The notes: generated by a model from the letters alone, not told the origin. Counted from the first letter of the stretch, positions 1 through 7,157 are shown. The stretch: DNA of 12,586 bases from an uncultured Lachnobacterium sp. (GCA_900552085.1 URYB01000046.1:1-12586); one strand, 5' to 3'. A program made the numbers and translations.

Positions 1-32
1 CAGGCATGTTTCACTCACGCGGAACATTGATT

Positions 33-61
33 ATTTTACATGATGATACTGCAATTGTCAA
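33..61 (-). promoter_or_regulatory. sigma-A promoter reading off the left edge
   Basis: On the minus strand a perfect -35 TTGACA (56-61) is followed after exactly 17 bp by TAAAAT (33-38), a five-of-six -10 match. The start point would be near position 26, so the transcript leaves the window leftwards and its gene is not visible. An imperfect inverted repeat (TGTT...AACA arms, about 8-27) overlaps the start region and could be an operator, but it is weak. Confidence 0.6.
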
Positions 62-98
62 GATAAAATATTAAATTTATTAAAAAAGTTTTAGAATG

Positions 99-128
99 TG
101 TCAAGTCTTCCTGATAGAAGACTTGACA
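99..128 (-). terminator. hairpin behind the debranching gene, possible terminator
   Basis: A perfect 12-bp inverted repeat (99-110 pairs with 117-128, loop 111-116) lies 37 bp after the stop codon of the minus-strand debranching gene. Read on the minus strand, a run of six T appears only about 10 bp after the stem, so this is not a textbook intrinsic terminator. Its position between two minus-strand transcription units still makes that the likeliest role. Confidence 0.45.
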
Positions 129-164
129 TGTATCACCCGGCTGACGTTCCATATAAGAGACTCT

Positions 165-2263
165 TTAGGAAAACGGAAGAATATCTTCCGTATAGCAGCG
201 AAGAACTTCACCTACGCTCCAGGCCTGTGCATAGCAGCCACGGCAGTGATGTGGTGCATCTCCATCAAAGATTTCGGAGATGGAACCAATACATCCATCA
301 TAAAACTGTTCCTGTACAGGTTTGAGGTAATTACGTGCCTGCAGGAGAGATTCTTCGGAGTGATGGTGTACTTTGGTATAAGCAGTAATAAAACCACCCA
401 TCAGATAGCCCCAGACAGTACCCTGATGGTAAGCAGCATCTCTTTTTGGAAGAGAACCGCAGTAGATCGGATGATAATCTTTGTGATCCCTTGAAAGAGA
501 CCGGCAACAAGTTCGCGTTCCACTGTTGCAACGACCGCTTTGGCTTTGTCTTCCGGCAGCATGGTATATGGAAGTGAAACTGCATAAATCTGGTTGGGAC
601 GAATACTGTCATCTTTGAGATCATTGTCCACAACATCGTACAGACATTGCTTCTCTTCATTCCAGAATTCGGACACAAAAGATTGTGCAACTTTTTGCGC
701 CAGTTCTTCATAAGGGTTTTCTTCATCAAAGCATTTGGCCAGTTCAGACATTACCTGCAAAGCGTTATACCACAGAGCATTGATCTCTACCGGTTTGCCG
801 TGGCGCGGTGTGACAACCCAGTCACCGACACGCACATCCATCCAGGTGACCTGATCGATTCCGCTTCCGGCATGGATCAGACCGTCAGAATCCATATAGA
901 TTGAAAAATCGGTGCCTTCTTTGTAGGCAGAAATGATCTGTTTTAATGCCGGGTAAATTTCTTTCTGGATAAAAGAATAATCTTCTGGCGTTTTTGTATA
1001 TTGCAGATACTGGTGGACAGCATAAAAGTACCATAGAGATGCATCTGCGGTATTGTACAAAGGGGCCTGTCCGTTATCCGGAAACATATTTGGCACAAGA
1101 CCATTGTGGATATATTTTGCAAAGGTAACAAGGATTTCCCGTGCTTCCGCAAAGCGTTTGGTTGAAAGCGTCAGACCCGAAAAGGCGATCATGGTATCTC
1201 TGCCCCAGTCGGTGAACCATGGGAGTCCGGCGAGAACGGTTTTCAACCCTGTGGAATCACGACGCACAAGAAACTGATCAGCAGCCACAACCAGTGTGTT
1301 GGCAAAAAGGTCATGCTTATATCCGGCAAGGTCAGTCAGGTGTTCCAGATATTTTTCTTTTTGATGGACAAGCGTATGAGCAGTATCGGATGCAATTGGA
1401 TACCCAAAGGTATCTCCGGTTTTTATTACGCTGCATATGATGGAGAACTGCACCGTTGACTTGGACGGAATCGTAACGGAGATATCATATGGACAGTAAT
1501 GCGTGTCCAGTCCAGGTGATTCGTTATCTACTTCGGTCTGGTATTGCATATCTTCATCATAAACATTTTCACGCTTGATCAATGTACCTTTACTGCATGC
1601 AAGCACAACCTGTACATCCGGATTGGAAGCAGGTGTCAGTGTGAATCCGCCGAAGTCGTTCTTTTTTGTACAGAACTGTAACGTTTCTTTTGTCGAACTG
1701 TTACTATGTTCACGGAAGTTCATCAGTGGTGTGATGCGGAGAACTGCCTGTGGCCCTGCATTGGAAATATTGTATGCGATTGCGACAGTGTTTTCATCCT
1801 GAACAAGTGCAATATGTTTTTGCAGGCGCACACTTCCTGCCTTATAGGTAAATGATACCGTGCCATTGTAATTAAAGTCGGTCAGATAACGCTGGCCCTG
1901 CGTGTATACAGGTTCACGCTGACAGAAATCTGAGGCTACAAACACCGTGTCTTCCTGTTGGTATACATCCGGTACGTCCCGGGCATCAACGACGGTTTTT
2001 TGCATGACTGCACCGGCGTGCTGCGCAGTTTCCAGATTATATCCTTCCTGGCTTTGCATAATGTATTCATTTGTCTTGGAAAAGACGAGGTAGCGTTCTA
2101 CCGGTGGATGCAGGCTGGCAATCAGATAGCCCTGATGTGTACGGTTGCAGGCACAAAGGCCGAAACCGCCTGCATATCCTCCGATGCCGTTGGTCATTGC
2201 CCATTCCCGGCGAATGTTATCGGTAAAACCGGATAACTGTTTGTCTGTTAAATGATAATTCAT
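165..2263 (-). pseudogene. glycogen debranching enzyme (amylo-alpha-1,6-glucosidase, GH133), frameshifted
   Basis: Bacterial glycogen debranching enzyme, which removes alpha-1,6 branch stubs during cytoplasmic glycogen breakdown. The start ATG at 2263 follows a strong GGGAGGGG site. The N-terminal domain carries EWAMTNGIGGYA (about residues 20-31). The C-terminal (alpha/alpha)6 domain carries WFTDWGRDTMI (349-359), TADASLW (405-411), TWMD (473-476, holding the expected acidic catalytic residue) and PVEINALWYN (491-500). The starting frame runs to a stop at 401-403, but after about 491-500 the family sequence continues in another frame with SRDHKDYHP, RDAAYHQGTVWGYLMGGF and a C-terminal helical part ending at TAA 165-167. 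Rejoined, it is about 699 residues, normal for the family. Either the gene is truly broken or one base (or 1+3n bases) is missing from the read. If real, the product loses the AYHQGTVW segment and is probably inactive. The identification is very secure; the state of the gene is not. Confidence 0.85.
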
Positions 2264-2357
2264 ATTCCCCTCCCGAAATTAAACGAAAAATATAAATCTA
2301 TTGTATCGTTTGACGGGCAAAAAATCCATACAAGATTATTAAAAAAGTATAATATTA

Positions 2358-2386
2358 TAGAAATAATAGGAAATTTAATGTATAAT
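2358..2386 (+). promoter_or_regulatory. probable promoter of the small membrane protein gene
   Basis: TAGAAA (2358-2363, four of six for -35) and a perfect TATAAT (2381-2386) are 17 bp apart, 31 bp ahead of the start codon at 2417. The surrounding DNA is so AT-rich that chance matches are likely. No convincing minus-strand promoter for the divergent debranching gene was found in the same 150-bp gap. Confidence 0.4.
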
Positions 2387-2416
2387 AAATACAATATTTG
2401 TTAAAGGAGATAAAAA

Positions 2417-2917
2417 ATGTTAGAGGTATATGTACTGACACCAGTTCAAAAAACTACAACAAAAGTATTTTTATCCATTTTGTCACTGGTGATTGCAATC
2501 GTATCATTGGTATTGGCCTGTTATAGTCCGCTGATGATTTTTATGACACTGATTTTTGGAGTATTGTTTTATTTTATTACATTCCGTTCAAACAAAGAAT
2601 ATGAGTGCTCCTATTTTGATGGAGAGGTTCGTTTCGCGAAGATCATGAACAAGAGCCGCCGTAAGAGACTGGCTGTATATTCAATGGATGAGGTTTCACA
2701 GATTGCGCCGGCGGGTGATCGCAGTGTCTATCGATATGAAACAGATAATACTGTAAAAGTTCTTGATTACACGTCACAGATAAAGGATCAGCCTTATTAT
2801 GAAATGGTCGTTCAGAAAGAAGGCAATACATATCTGATCAAATTTGAGCCGGATGATAAATATCTGGATGCGGTTCAGGTAAAATATGCGCAGAAAGTAA
2901 TTCGCAGACAGGCTTAA
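2417..2917 (+). CDS. small two-TM membrane protein of unknown function
   Basis: A 166-residue protein with a good AAAGGAGA ribosome binding site. A short polar N-terminus is followed by two hydrophobic segments (about 18-36 and 38-56) joined by a very short turn, then a soluble C-terminal domain of about 110 residues beginning with a Cys/Tyr-rich strand (EYECSYFDGEV) and rich in beta-strand character, with a basic KSRRKR patch near 79-84. The shape resembles small bitopic-hairpin proteins common in Lachnospiraceae; I think a DUF6106-type family, from memory and unverified. It stands alone: divergent from the debranching gene and closed by its own terminator. No enzymatic motif is visible, so no function is proposed. 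Confidence 0.8.
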   Translation: MLEVYVLTPVQKTTTKVFLSILSLVIAIVSLVLACYSPLMIFMTLIFGVLFYFITFRSNKEYECSYFDGEVRFAKIMNKSRRKRLAVYSMDEVSQIAPAGDRSVYRYETDNTVKVLDYTSQIKDQPYYEMVVQKEGNTYLIKFEPDDKYLDAVQVKYAQKVIRRQA

Positions 2918-2923
2918 GAAATC

Positions 2924-2966
2924 AAAAAACATGCACAACAGAAAATCTGTTGTGCATGTTTCTTTG
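2924..2966. terminator. bidirectional intrinsic terminator
   Basis: A perfect 16-bp stem (2927-2942 with 2946-2961) and a 3-nt AAA loop lie between two convergent genes. On the plus strand the stem ends in TTT and is followed by CTTTG. On the minus strand the 3' arm runs into TTTTTT (2924-2929), a strong U-tract. It therefore serves the zinc-ribbon gene well and the membrane-protein gene moderately. Confidence 0.88.
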
Positions 2967-2982
2967 TTCGGATATAATAATA

Positions 2983-3405
2983 TTAACTTTCATTGTCAAG
3001 ATAATGCATGCGGGAATCGTTGGTATTGTTTTTATCTTTGGAAAAAGTAACAGTAGATCCGTGCTGATTCAAAACCTTTAAGCATTTTGGACAAAGCGTG
3101 CCGAATGTAACAGGAGCACCACAGCGTTGACAGTGCAGCGCAGACACATTGGATGCTGCATTTTCCGTACGGTATTCAATACGACCATCGCGAATCCATT
3201 CCTTGACCTGTTTGAGAGGAATACCGAAATGGGCAGCAACTTCATATTCATTTACATTGTTGGAGCGAATGAAATGTTTTACCTCACTGAATAATTGATT
3301 ATCTTTACAGCGGGGACACAGTTCACCTTCGTAATTTTTGGGAAGCGGGCGTCCGCAAAATTCACATTGTTTGTATTTGCCAAAAAGGCCTTCTTCTACT
3401 GCCAT
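2983..3405 (-). CDS. zinc-ribbon / helix-turn-helix / zinc-ribbon protein
   Basis: A 140-residue protein with a clear GGAGGAAA ribosome binding site ahead of ATG. Two CxxC...CxxC knuckles (C14/C17/C30/C33 and C92/C95/C105/C108) flank a central helical segment (about 40-78). That segment reads like an HTH with a recognition helix and a wing-like end (VAAHFGIPLKQVKEWIRDGRIEY). The order resembles YvyF/TIGR03826-type flagellar-operon proteins and related MerR-like regulators; this assignment is from memory. No flagellar genes are nearby. It is divergent from murI with a palindrome in the shared region, so autoregulation is possible. Structural zinc binding and nucleic-acid binding are inferred from the motifs; the target is unknown. 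Confidence 0.8.
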   Translation of the reverse strand: MAVEEGLFGKYKQCEFCGRPLPKNYEGELCPRCKDNQLFSEVKHFIRSNNVNEYEVAAHFGIPLKQVKEWIRDGRIEYRTENAASNVSALHCQRCGAPVTFGTLCPKCLKVLNQHGSTVTFSKDKNNTNDSRMHYLDNES

Positions 3406-3425
3406 ACAGTTTCCTCCGACTGTTA

Positions 3426-3441
3426 AATGATTGTAATCATT
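3426..3441. promoter_or_regulatory. 16-bp palindrome, possible operator
   Basis: Perfect inverted repeat AATGATT-GT-AATCATT. It contains TGAT-N4-ATCA, the core of Crp/Fnr-type sites, and overlaps the -10 and start region of the minus-strand zinc-ribbon gene, where a bound protein would repress. Fur/PerR-like boxes are also AT-rich palindromes, so the cognate regulator is uncertain. Confidence 0.5.
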
Positions 3442-3447
3442 ATAACA
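3439..3447 (-). promoter_or_regulatory. extended -10 promoter of the zinc-ribbon gene
   Basis: On the minus strand TGTTATAAT gives an extended -10 (TG-N-TATAAT, hexamer at 3439-3444) about 34 bp ahead of the start codon at 3405. No good -35 lies 17 bp further up, as is usual for extended -10 promoters. Confidence 0.55.
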
Positions 3448-3501
3448 TACATTTTATTTGATTAAAAGTTTTACCTTACATAGAAAGGAAGCGTACAGGT
3501 A

Positions 3502-4284
3502 ATGTATCATATAGAAAAGAAACAGCCAATAGCAGTATTTGATTCCGGTGTGGGTGGAATCAGTGTACTACGTGAACTTACAAAAATTATGCCAAAAGAA
3601 GATTTCATATATTTTGGGGATTCGAAAAATGCTCCATATGGCGTCAAAGCAAAGGAAGAAGTGAGAGAGCTTACGATTGCCTGTGCAACCCGTCTGTTCG
3701 ATCAGGGGGCAAAAGGACTGGTCGTGGCATGTAATACGGCAACAAGTGCAGCAGTGCGGGTTCTGCGGGAAATGTATCCGTATATTCCGATTGTTGGCAT
3801 TGAGCCGGCAGTAAAACCGGCAGTATTGTGTATGGATCACCCGCGTGTACTTGTGATGGCAACGCCTATGACAATCCACGAAGAAAAACTGCACAATCTT
3901 ATTGCAAAATATGAGGACAAGGCTACCATTATTCCACTCCCATGTCCGGGACTTATGGATTTTGTAGAGAGGGGAGATCTCGATGGGGAAGATCTTCATC
4001 GGTATCTGGAAGATTTGCTCTATTCGTATCGTAACAATCAGATCGATGCGGCCGTACTCGGATGTACACATTATCCGTTTGCCAGAGAACAGATTCAAAA
4101 AGTACTTGGAAATCAGGTGAAGATTTTTGATGGAGGAGAGGGAACGGCACGGGAAATGCGACGCAGACTCGAGGAAAAAGGATTGCTTCGGGAAGAAGAA
4201 CGTGTTGGCAGTGTTACGTTTCAGAACAGTCTTGCAGATGATTCAAAGATAGATTTATGCAGGAGATTACTACAAAATGGATAG
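3502..4284 (+). CDS. murI: glutamate racemase
   Basis: Cofactor-independent racemase making D-glutamate for peptidoglycan in the cytoplasm. The 260-residue length is normal. The substrate-binding FDSGVGG lies at 13-19, the first catalytic cysteine is C77 in ACNTATSAA, and the second is C188 in LGCTHYPF followed by H190. The GDSKNAPYG segment (39-48) is also typical. The start ATG at 3502 follows AAAGGAAG at somewhat long spacing (about 10 nt); no nearer alternative start is better supported. It is monocistronic here: divergent from the zinc-ribbon gene and convergent with the LytTR gene. A hairpin whose 5' arm lies in the last codons provides termination. Confidence 0.96.
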   Translation: MYHIEKKQPIAVFDSGVGGISVLRELTKIMPKEDFIYFGDSKNAPYGVKAKEEVRELTIACATRLFDQGAKGLVVACNTATSAAVRVLREMYPYIPIVGIEPAVKPAVLCMDHPRVLVMATPMTIHEEKLHNLIAKYEDKATIIPLPCPGLMDFVERGDLDGEDLHRYLEDLLYSYRNNQIDAAVLGCTHYPFAREQIQKVLGNQVKIFDGGEGTAREMRRRLEEKGLLREEERVGSVTFQNSLADDSKIDLCRRLLQNG

Positions 4285-4321
4285 GGTTTTTGAGGTGTTG
4301 TAGTAGACGCTCCTGCTTTTT
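4259..4321 (+). terminator. murI terminator overlapping coding DNA on both sides
   Basis: A two-part stem: GCAGGAG (4259-4265) with CTCCTGC (4310-4316), and ACTACAA (4269-4275) with TTGTAGT (4298-4304), separated by a small internal loop, then TTTTT (4317-4321). The 5' arm is inside murI, the stop codon is in the apical loop, and the T-run covers the final stop codon of the convergent LytTR gene (4320-4322). Confidence 0.7.
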
Positions 4322-5030
4322 ATACCTTGAACATATAGTTAAAATAAGCGTCTTTAAAGGCTGCGGAACTGCTTCTTGAAACCGGGATCGTCACTTGATG
4401 GTAAGTGATGATGGAATTTTTCGTAAACTGTTCGATATGACGCATCTGCACGATGTAGCTTCTGTGACATTTGAAAAATCCAATTTCCGGGGTGAAAAAT
4501 TGTTCACATTTGGAGAACTGTTCATGGATCTCTAGCACAGAGCTGTTTGTCATATGTACGTTCACATGTTTATTCATGGCTTCCAGGTATTCAATGTCAG
4601 AAATCCGAAGCTTGCAAAATCCGTTTGCAGTCTGTGCAGGAAAATATTGTTCGGATTGTCTGGACACATCTAAAAAATAGCTCATTGTATTAAACAACTG
4701 TTCTGCGGAAACCGGTTTTAGCATGTAATGCAGTGCGTGAACTTCATAGGAATCAATTGCAAATTCTTTCGATGAAGTTAAAAAGATGATCGGTGTATGG
4801 TCATCATTGTTGCGTAGTTCTTTTGCTGTATCCAGGCCGCTTAAGAGCGGCATCATAATATCTAAGATAATTAAATCCATGCAGTGTTTCTGGTGGGCGC
4901 GGAGCAGCTCATCTCCATCTGAAAAATGATAGAGTGTAAGAGCGATTTTTTTCTGTTGTGCCCATTGCTCCAACAGGGCACATACCTTTGCGATGCATTG
5001 GATATCATCATCACATACTGCGATTTTCAT
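4320..5030 (-). CDS. LytTR-family response regulator (orphan)
   Basis: A 236-residue AgrA/ComE-like regulator. The receiver domain (1-120) has acidic D7/D8, phospho-acceptor D57 (ILDIMMP), T85 and K105 (KP motif). The C-terminal LytTR DNA-binding domain spans about 130-236, including the CHRSYIV segment typical of the family. No histidine kinase or peptide signal gene is adjacent, so the partner must be elsewhere. It is divergent from the secreted Ig-like gene, whose promoter has a direct-repeat pair of the right spacing for a LytTR dimer. LytTR regulators usually control surface, bacteriocin or competence functions by phosphorylation-dependent activation. The start ATG at 5030 has an AAAGGTG site upstream. 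Confidence 0.93.
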   Translation of the reverse strand: MKIAVCDDDIQCIAKVCALLEQWAQQKKIALTLYHFSDGDELLRAHQKHCMDLIILDIMMPLLSGLDTAKELRNNDDHTPIIFLTSSKEFAIDSYEVHALHYMLKPVSAEQLFNTMSYFLDVSRQSEQYFPAQTANGFCKLRISDIEYLEAMNKHVNVHMTNSSVLEIHEQFSKCEQFFTPEIGFFKCHRSYIVQMRHIEQFTKNSIITYHQVTIPVSRSSSAAFKDAYFNYMFKV

Positions 5031-5062
5031 ATATTATTCACCTTTTATCATATTATAGTTTC

Positions 5063-5091
5063 ATTATAAAATAATCCACACGATAAAACAA
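5063..5091 (-). promoter_or_regulatory. probable promoter of the LytTR gene
   Basis: On the minus strand TTGTTT (5086-5091) and TATAAT (5063-5068) are 17 bp apart, about 30 bp ahead of the start. Two exact copies of AATCCACAC (5073-5081 and 5108-5116, 35 bp apart) lie within and upstream of it and might be regulator contacts. Confidence 0.45.
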
Positions 5092-5137
5092 TGTTCATCA
5101 ATAGAAAAATCCACACCCCACATTTTTCATTGACAAC

Positions 5138-5166
5138 TCACGCCATATATGAGCTATTCGCGCCAT
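5138..5166 (+). promoter_or_regulatory. 9-bp direct repeats, candidate activator site
   Basis: TCACGCCAT (5138-5146) and TCGCGCCAT (5158-5166) match in eight of nine bases and start 20 bp apart. The second ends 3 bp before the weak -35 of the Ig-like gene. LytTR regulators typically bind 9-bp direct repeats about two helical turns apart just upstream of a poor -35. Confidence 0.5.
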
Positions 5167-5169
5167 TCC

Positions 5170-5198
5170 TTCGGATACGGTTCCCAAAAAGGTATAAT
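5170..5198 (+). promoter_or_regulatory. promoter of the Ig-like gene, weak -35
   Basis: A perfect TATAAT (5193-5198) sits 17 bp after TTCGGA (5170-5175), only three of six for -35, which fits an activator-dependent promoter. A perfect TTGACA at 5130-5135 has only GCTATT at the right distance and is less convincing. Confidence 0.55.
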
Positions 5199-5236
5199 CA
5201 ATCTATCAAAATACAAAACGAAAAGGAGTAACGCAT

Positions 5237-5862
5237 ATGGAAAAAACAAAAATTACATGGACAAAACGAATCTTAACACTGATGGTTGCAGTTGCTGTGT
5301 TACTTACAAGTTCGCTTGTAACAGTACCGGTGTATGCAGCTTCCAAACCAAAACCAATGGTGGTCAAATCGTATATGTTGGCTAAGGGAGAAAAATATAC
5401 ATTAAATGTATACAATGAGCCGGATAATGCAAAGATTTCTTATAAGTCCAAGAAAACATCTGTTGCATCTGTGAATAAAAAGGGCGTTGTAACAGCAAAG
5501 AAACCTGGAAAAGCAGATATTGTCGTAACGATAAAGGCTGGAAAGAAAACTTACCAGGCAAAAACAAAGGTAACAGTTAAAAAATCTATGACAGCGGCTG
5601 ATTATGTAGCTACAACATATGCAGAGCTTGCACTGATGTATACATCTGCCTATGAGCTGGTAGTTGCAAACGGCTGGGATCAGGATGCAGATGTTGTTGA
5701 AAAATGAATGCAATCGCAGACGTTGTTAACTTTGCCGGTGATATGACAAAGCATCCAAAGAATTATTCTGAGGAAGAGTTCATTGCGGAACTGGATGCGA
5801 TTGATGCAGCCGCAGACTGTATGCAGGAACTGCTTCCAATGATATCACAGCCTGCACAATAA
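5237..5862 (+). pseudogene. secreted Ig-like (Big2) domain protein, frame broken once
   Basis: The first frame (5237-5707, 156 residues) starts after AAGGAG. It has a signal peptide of about 34 residues: basic MEKTKITWTKR, a hydrophobic core, and a VYA/AS cleavage site. A bacterial Ig-like group 2 domain follows (about 40-113), with the typical TSVASVNKKGVVTAKKPG core. A helical part then begins and stops at TGA 5705-5707. The same helical, acidic sequence continues in another frame from 5704 to TAA 5860-5862 (52 residues: MNAIADVVNF... to ...MISQPAQ). One extra A in the AAAAA run at about 5700-5704 would join them into about 209 residues. A sequencing slip is the simplest reading. Alternatives are a real mutation or two ORFs coupled by the ATGA overlap. 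There is no LPXTG or lipobox, so the product is probably secreted or loosely wall-bound. Confidence 0.75.
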
Positions 5863-5925
5863 TAGATCTACCATATTGGGTAAATTTACATAAGAAAGAT
5901 TTGTAAAGAGGGAAAATCTTAAAAG

Positions 5926-5963
5926 TTTCTAAAATTTTCGGGGAGAATTTTAGAAATGTTTTT
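5926..5963 (+). terminator. intrinsic terminator after the Ig-like gene
   Basis: An 11-bp stem, TTTCTAAAATT (5926-5936) with AATTTTAGAAA (5946-5956), has two further weak inner pairs around a CGGGG loop and is followed by TGTTTTT. It is AT-rich but well placed 64 bp after the stop. Confidence 0.65.
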
Positions 5964-6078
5964 GAAATCGTACATATTAAGGACACAATTTGTGCATATA
6001 CTATATCTTGTAAACGGAAATCATTCCTTTACATTATTCCCTTTTTATTTAATAAACATTTTCATAACTAAACTCCTC

Positions 6079-6114
6079 GAAGAGAAGCCATCCCGGAAGG
6101 GTTGGCTTCTCTTC
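6079..6114 (-). terminator. strong hairpin at the 3' end of the AraC gene
   Basis: A 12-bp perfect stem (6079-6090 with 6103-6114) continues after one mismatch as CCC/GGG closed by GGAA. It lies 19 bp beyond the stop of the minus-strand AraC gene. There is no good U-tract on either side, so termination is inferred from stability and position. On the minus strand just after it is GAGGAG followed by a six-codon ATG...TAA frame (6045-6065), probably chance. Confidence 0.45.
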
Positions 6115-6132
6115 ATGTGCAGAAAAAGTTGA

Positions 6133-6912
6133 CTATAGGTTTTCTGAGGAATCGTGTACAGGTTTTGTATAAGTCTGATAATGATGCTGCCGGTATTCCA
6201 GTGGCGTTTGCCCGGTTGTTTTTTTGAAACATGAAATAAAGTAACTTTGTGAGGCAAAGTTAAAATATTCTGCAATATCTGATGAACTCATATCCGAGTA
6301 CAGGAGCATGGTTTCAGCAGCTTTCAGCTTTCTCTCAAGGATATATTTTTTTATTGTTGTGCCGGTTTCCTTTTTAAATAGATACGACAGATAGGACGGT
6401 GTAAGACCAAGAATCGAGGCTATCTTATTTAAAGTCAGTGGTTCCTGAAGATGGTTGTTGATGTAATCGATTGCCTGTGCAATGGGAATCGGATAGTTTG
6501 CCTTTTTCTCCAATGCTGCCATTCTCGTTGTGAAGTCCAGTAACATTTCTCCCTGCAGGTACAAAATCTTCTGTGAATTGTTGCATACATCCATTTTATT
6601 GATGTACAAGTCACTGATCGTATAAGCTTCTTCACGAATCATACCATATTCCACACATAGTCTTGTGATTAAGGCTGTGAAAATGACAAAATGGTATTTG
6701 GTATTCTGGAGAGGATCTTTGGAGAGCATTCCGTTTTTTTCATTGCCTGTAGCATCTGGCTTCATATAATTTTGCGCATATTCTTTCACTAAAGAAATAT
6801 CTCCGGTAGCAACGGCAAAATAAAGGCGCGCTTCTTCTTCATATCCGACATGTTCAAGCTGTTCTTCGCGCTGGTGGAACATTCGGTAGCTCAATTCTCT
6901 TTCAATCCCCAT
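6133..6912 (-). CDS. AraC-family transcriptional regulator
   Basis: A 259-residue regulator. The N-terminal part (about 1-135) is alpha-helical, beginning with ERELSYRMFHQ and a segment like the N-terminal helical domain seen in many Lachnospiraceae AraC proteins, not an obvious cupin. The C-terminal AraC/XylS domain (about 143-245) has two HTHs, near 158-181 (LNKIASILGLTPSYLSYLFKKETG) and 208-232 (SDIAEYFNFASQSYFISCFKKTTG), and the family signature GQTPLEYR. The start ATG at 6912 follows AAAGGGA at good spacing. It is divergent from the GH1 beta-glucosidase with a 245-bp shared region, so it very likely controls that gene in response to a beta-glucoside or similar sugar. The inducer is not deducible. 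Confidence 0.93.
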   Translation of the reverse strand: MGIERELSYRMFHQREEQLEHVGYEEEARLYFAVATGDISLVKEYAQNYMKPDATGNEKNGMLSKDPLQNTKYHFVIFTALITRLCVEYGMIREEAYTISDLYINKMDVCNNSQKILYLQGEMLLDFTTRMAALEKKANYPIPIAQAIDYINNHLQEPLTLNKIASILGLTPSYLSYLFKKETGTTIKKYILERKLKAAETMLLYSDMSSSDIAEYFNFASQSYFISCFKKTTGQTPLEYRQHHYQTYTKPVHDSSENL

Positions 6913-6938
6913 GTGTAATCCCTTTCTTAGTCAACACT

Positions 6939-6979
6939 AAGGTATGCATTGAATTGAATGCAAGCATCAATGATACCTT
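6939..6979. repeat. nested inverted repeats in the AraC leader
   Basis: The outer arms AAGGTAT (6939-6945) and ATACCTT (6973-6979) enclose the inner arms TGCATT (6945-6950) and AATGCA (6957-6962). They lie between the probable promoter and start of the AraC gene. They could be an autoregulatory operator or a leader hairpin; the sequence alone does not decide. Confidence 0.45.
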
Positions 6980-6990
6980 TTGCCCCTTGA

Positions 6991-7020
6991 ATTATATTAT
7001 AGTATACCATAAAGAAACAA
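6991..7020 (-). promoter_or_regulatory. possible promoter of the AraC gene
   Basis: On the minus strand TTGTTT (7015-7020) and TATAAT (6991-6996) are 18 bp apart. The region is AT-rich with several TATA-like words, so confidence is limited. Confidence 0.35.
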
Positions 7021-7157
7021 TATATATCATAAAAAAATTGTATATATAGAAATGCGATTTCGATACAATGAAGGAGACAGGACGATAAAGCGTCTATGAA
7101 GTGATATCAGCTTATGGAGAGAACGGTTATAAAATTTAAAATCAGGAGGAGACAAAC

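Noticed and set aside
331..729. 132-residue minus-strand frame at the debranching gene frameshift
   Set aside because: This is the third, wrong frame. The true continuation carries AYHQGTVWGYLMGGF and lies in the frame ending at 165.
3568..4098. 176-residue minus-strand open frame inside murI
   Set aside because: Antisense shadow of a complete, motif-bearing glutamate racemase; the composition is Cys/His/Arg/Ile-rich as expected for a shadow.
6045..6065. Six-codon minus-strand ORF after GAGGAG, possible leader peptide
   Set aside because: It lies downstream of a gene, not upstream of one, and no attenuator or target gene follows it; probably chance.
7049..7069. CcpA cre site before the glucosidase gene
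   Set aside because: The central CG is present, but the flanking TGNAA and NTNNCA halves do not match the consensus.
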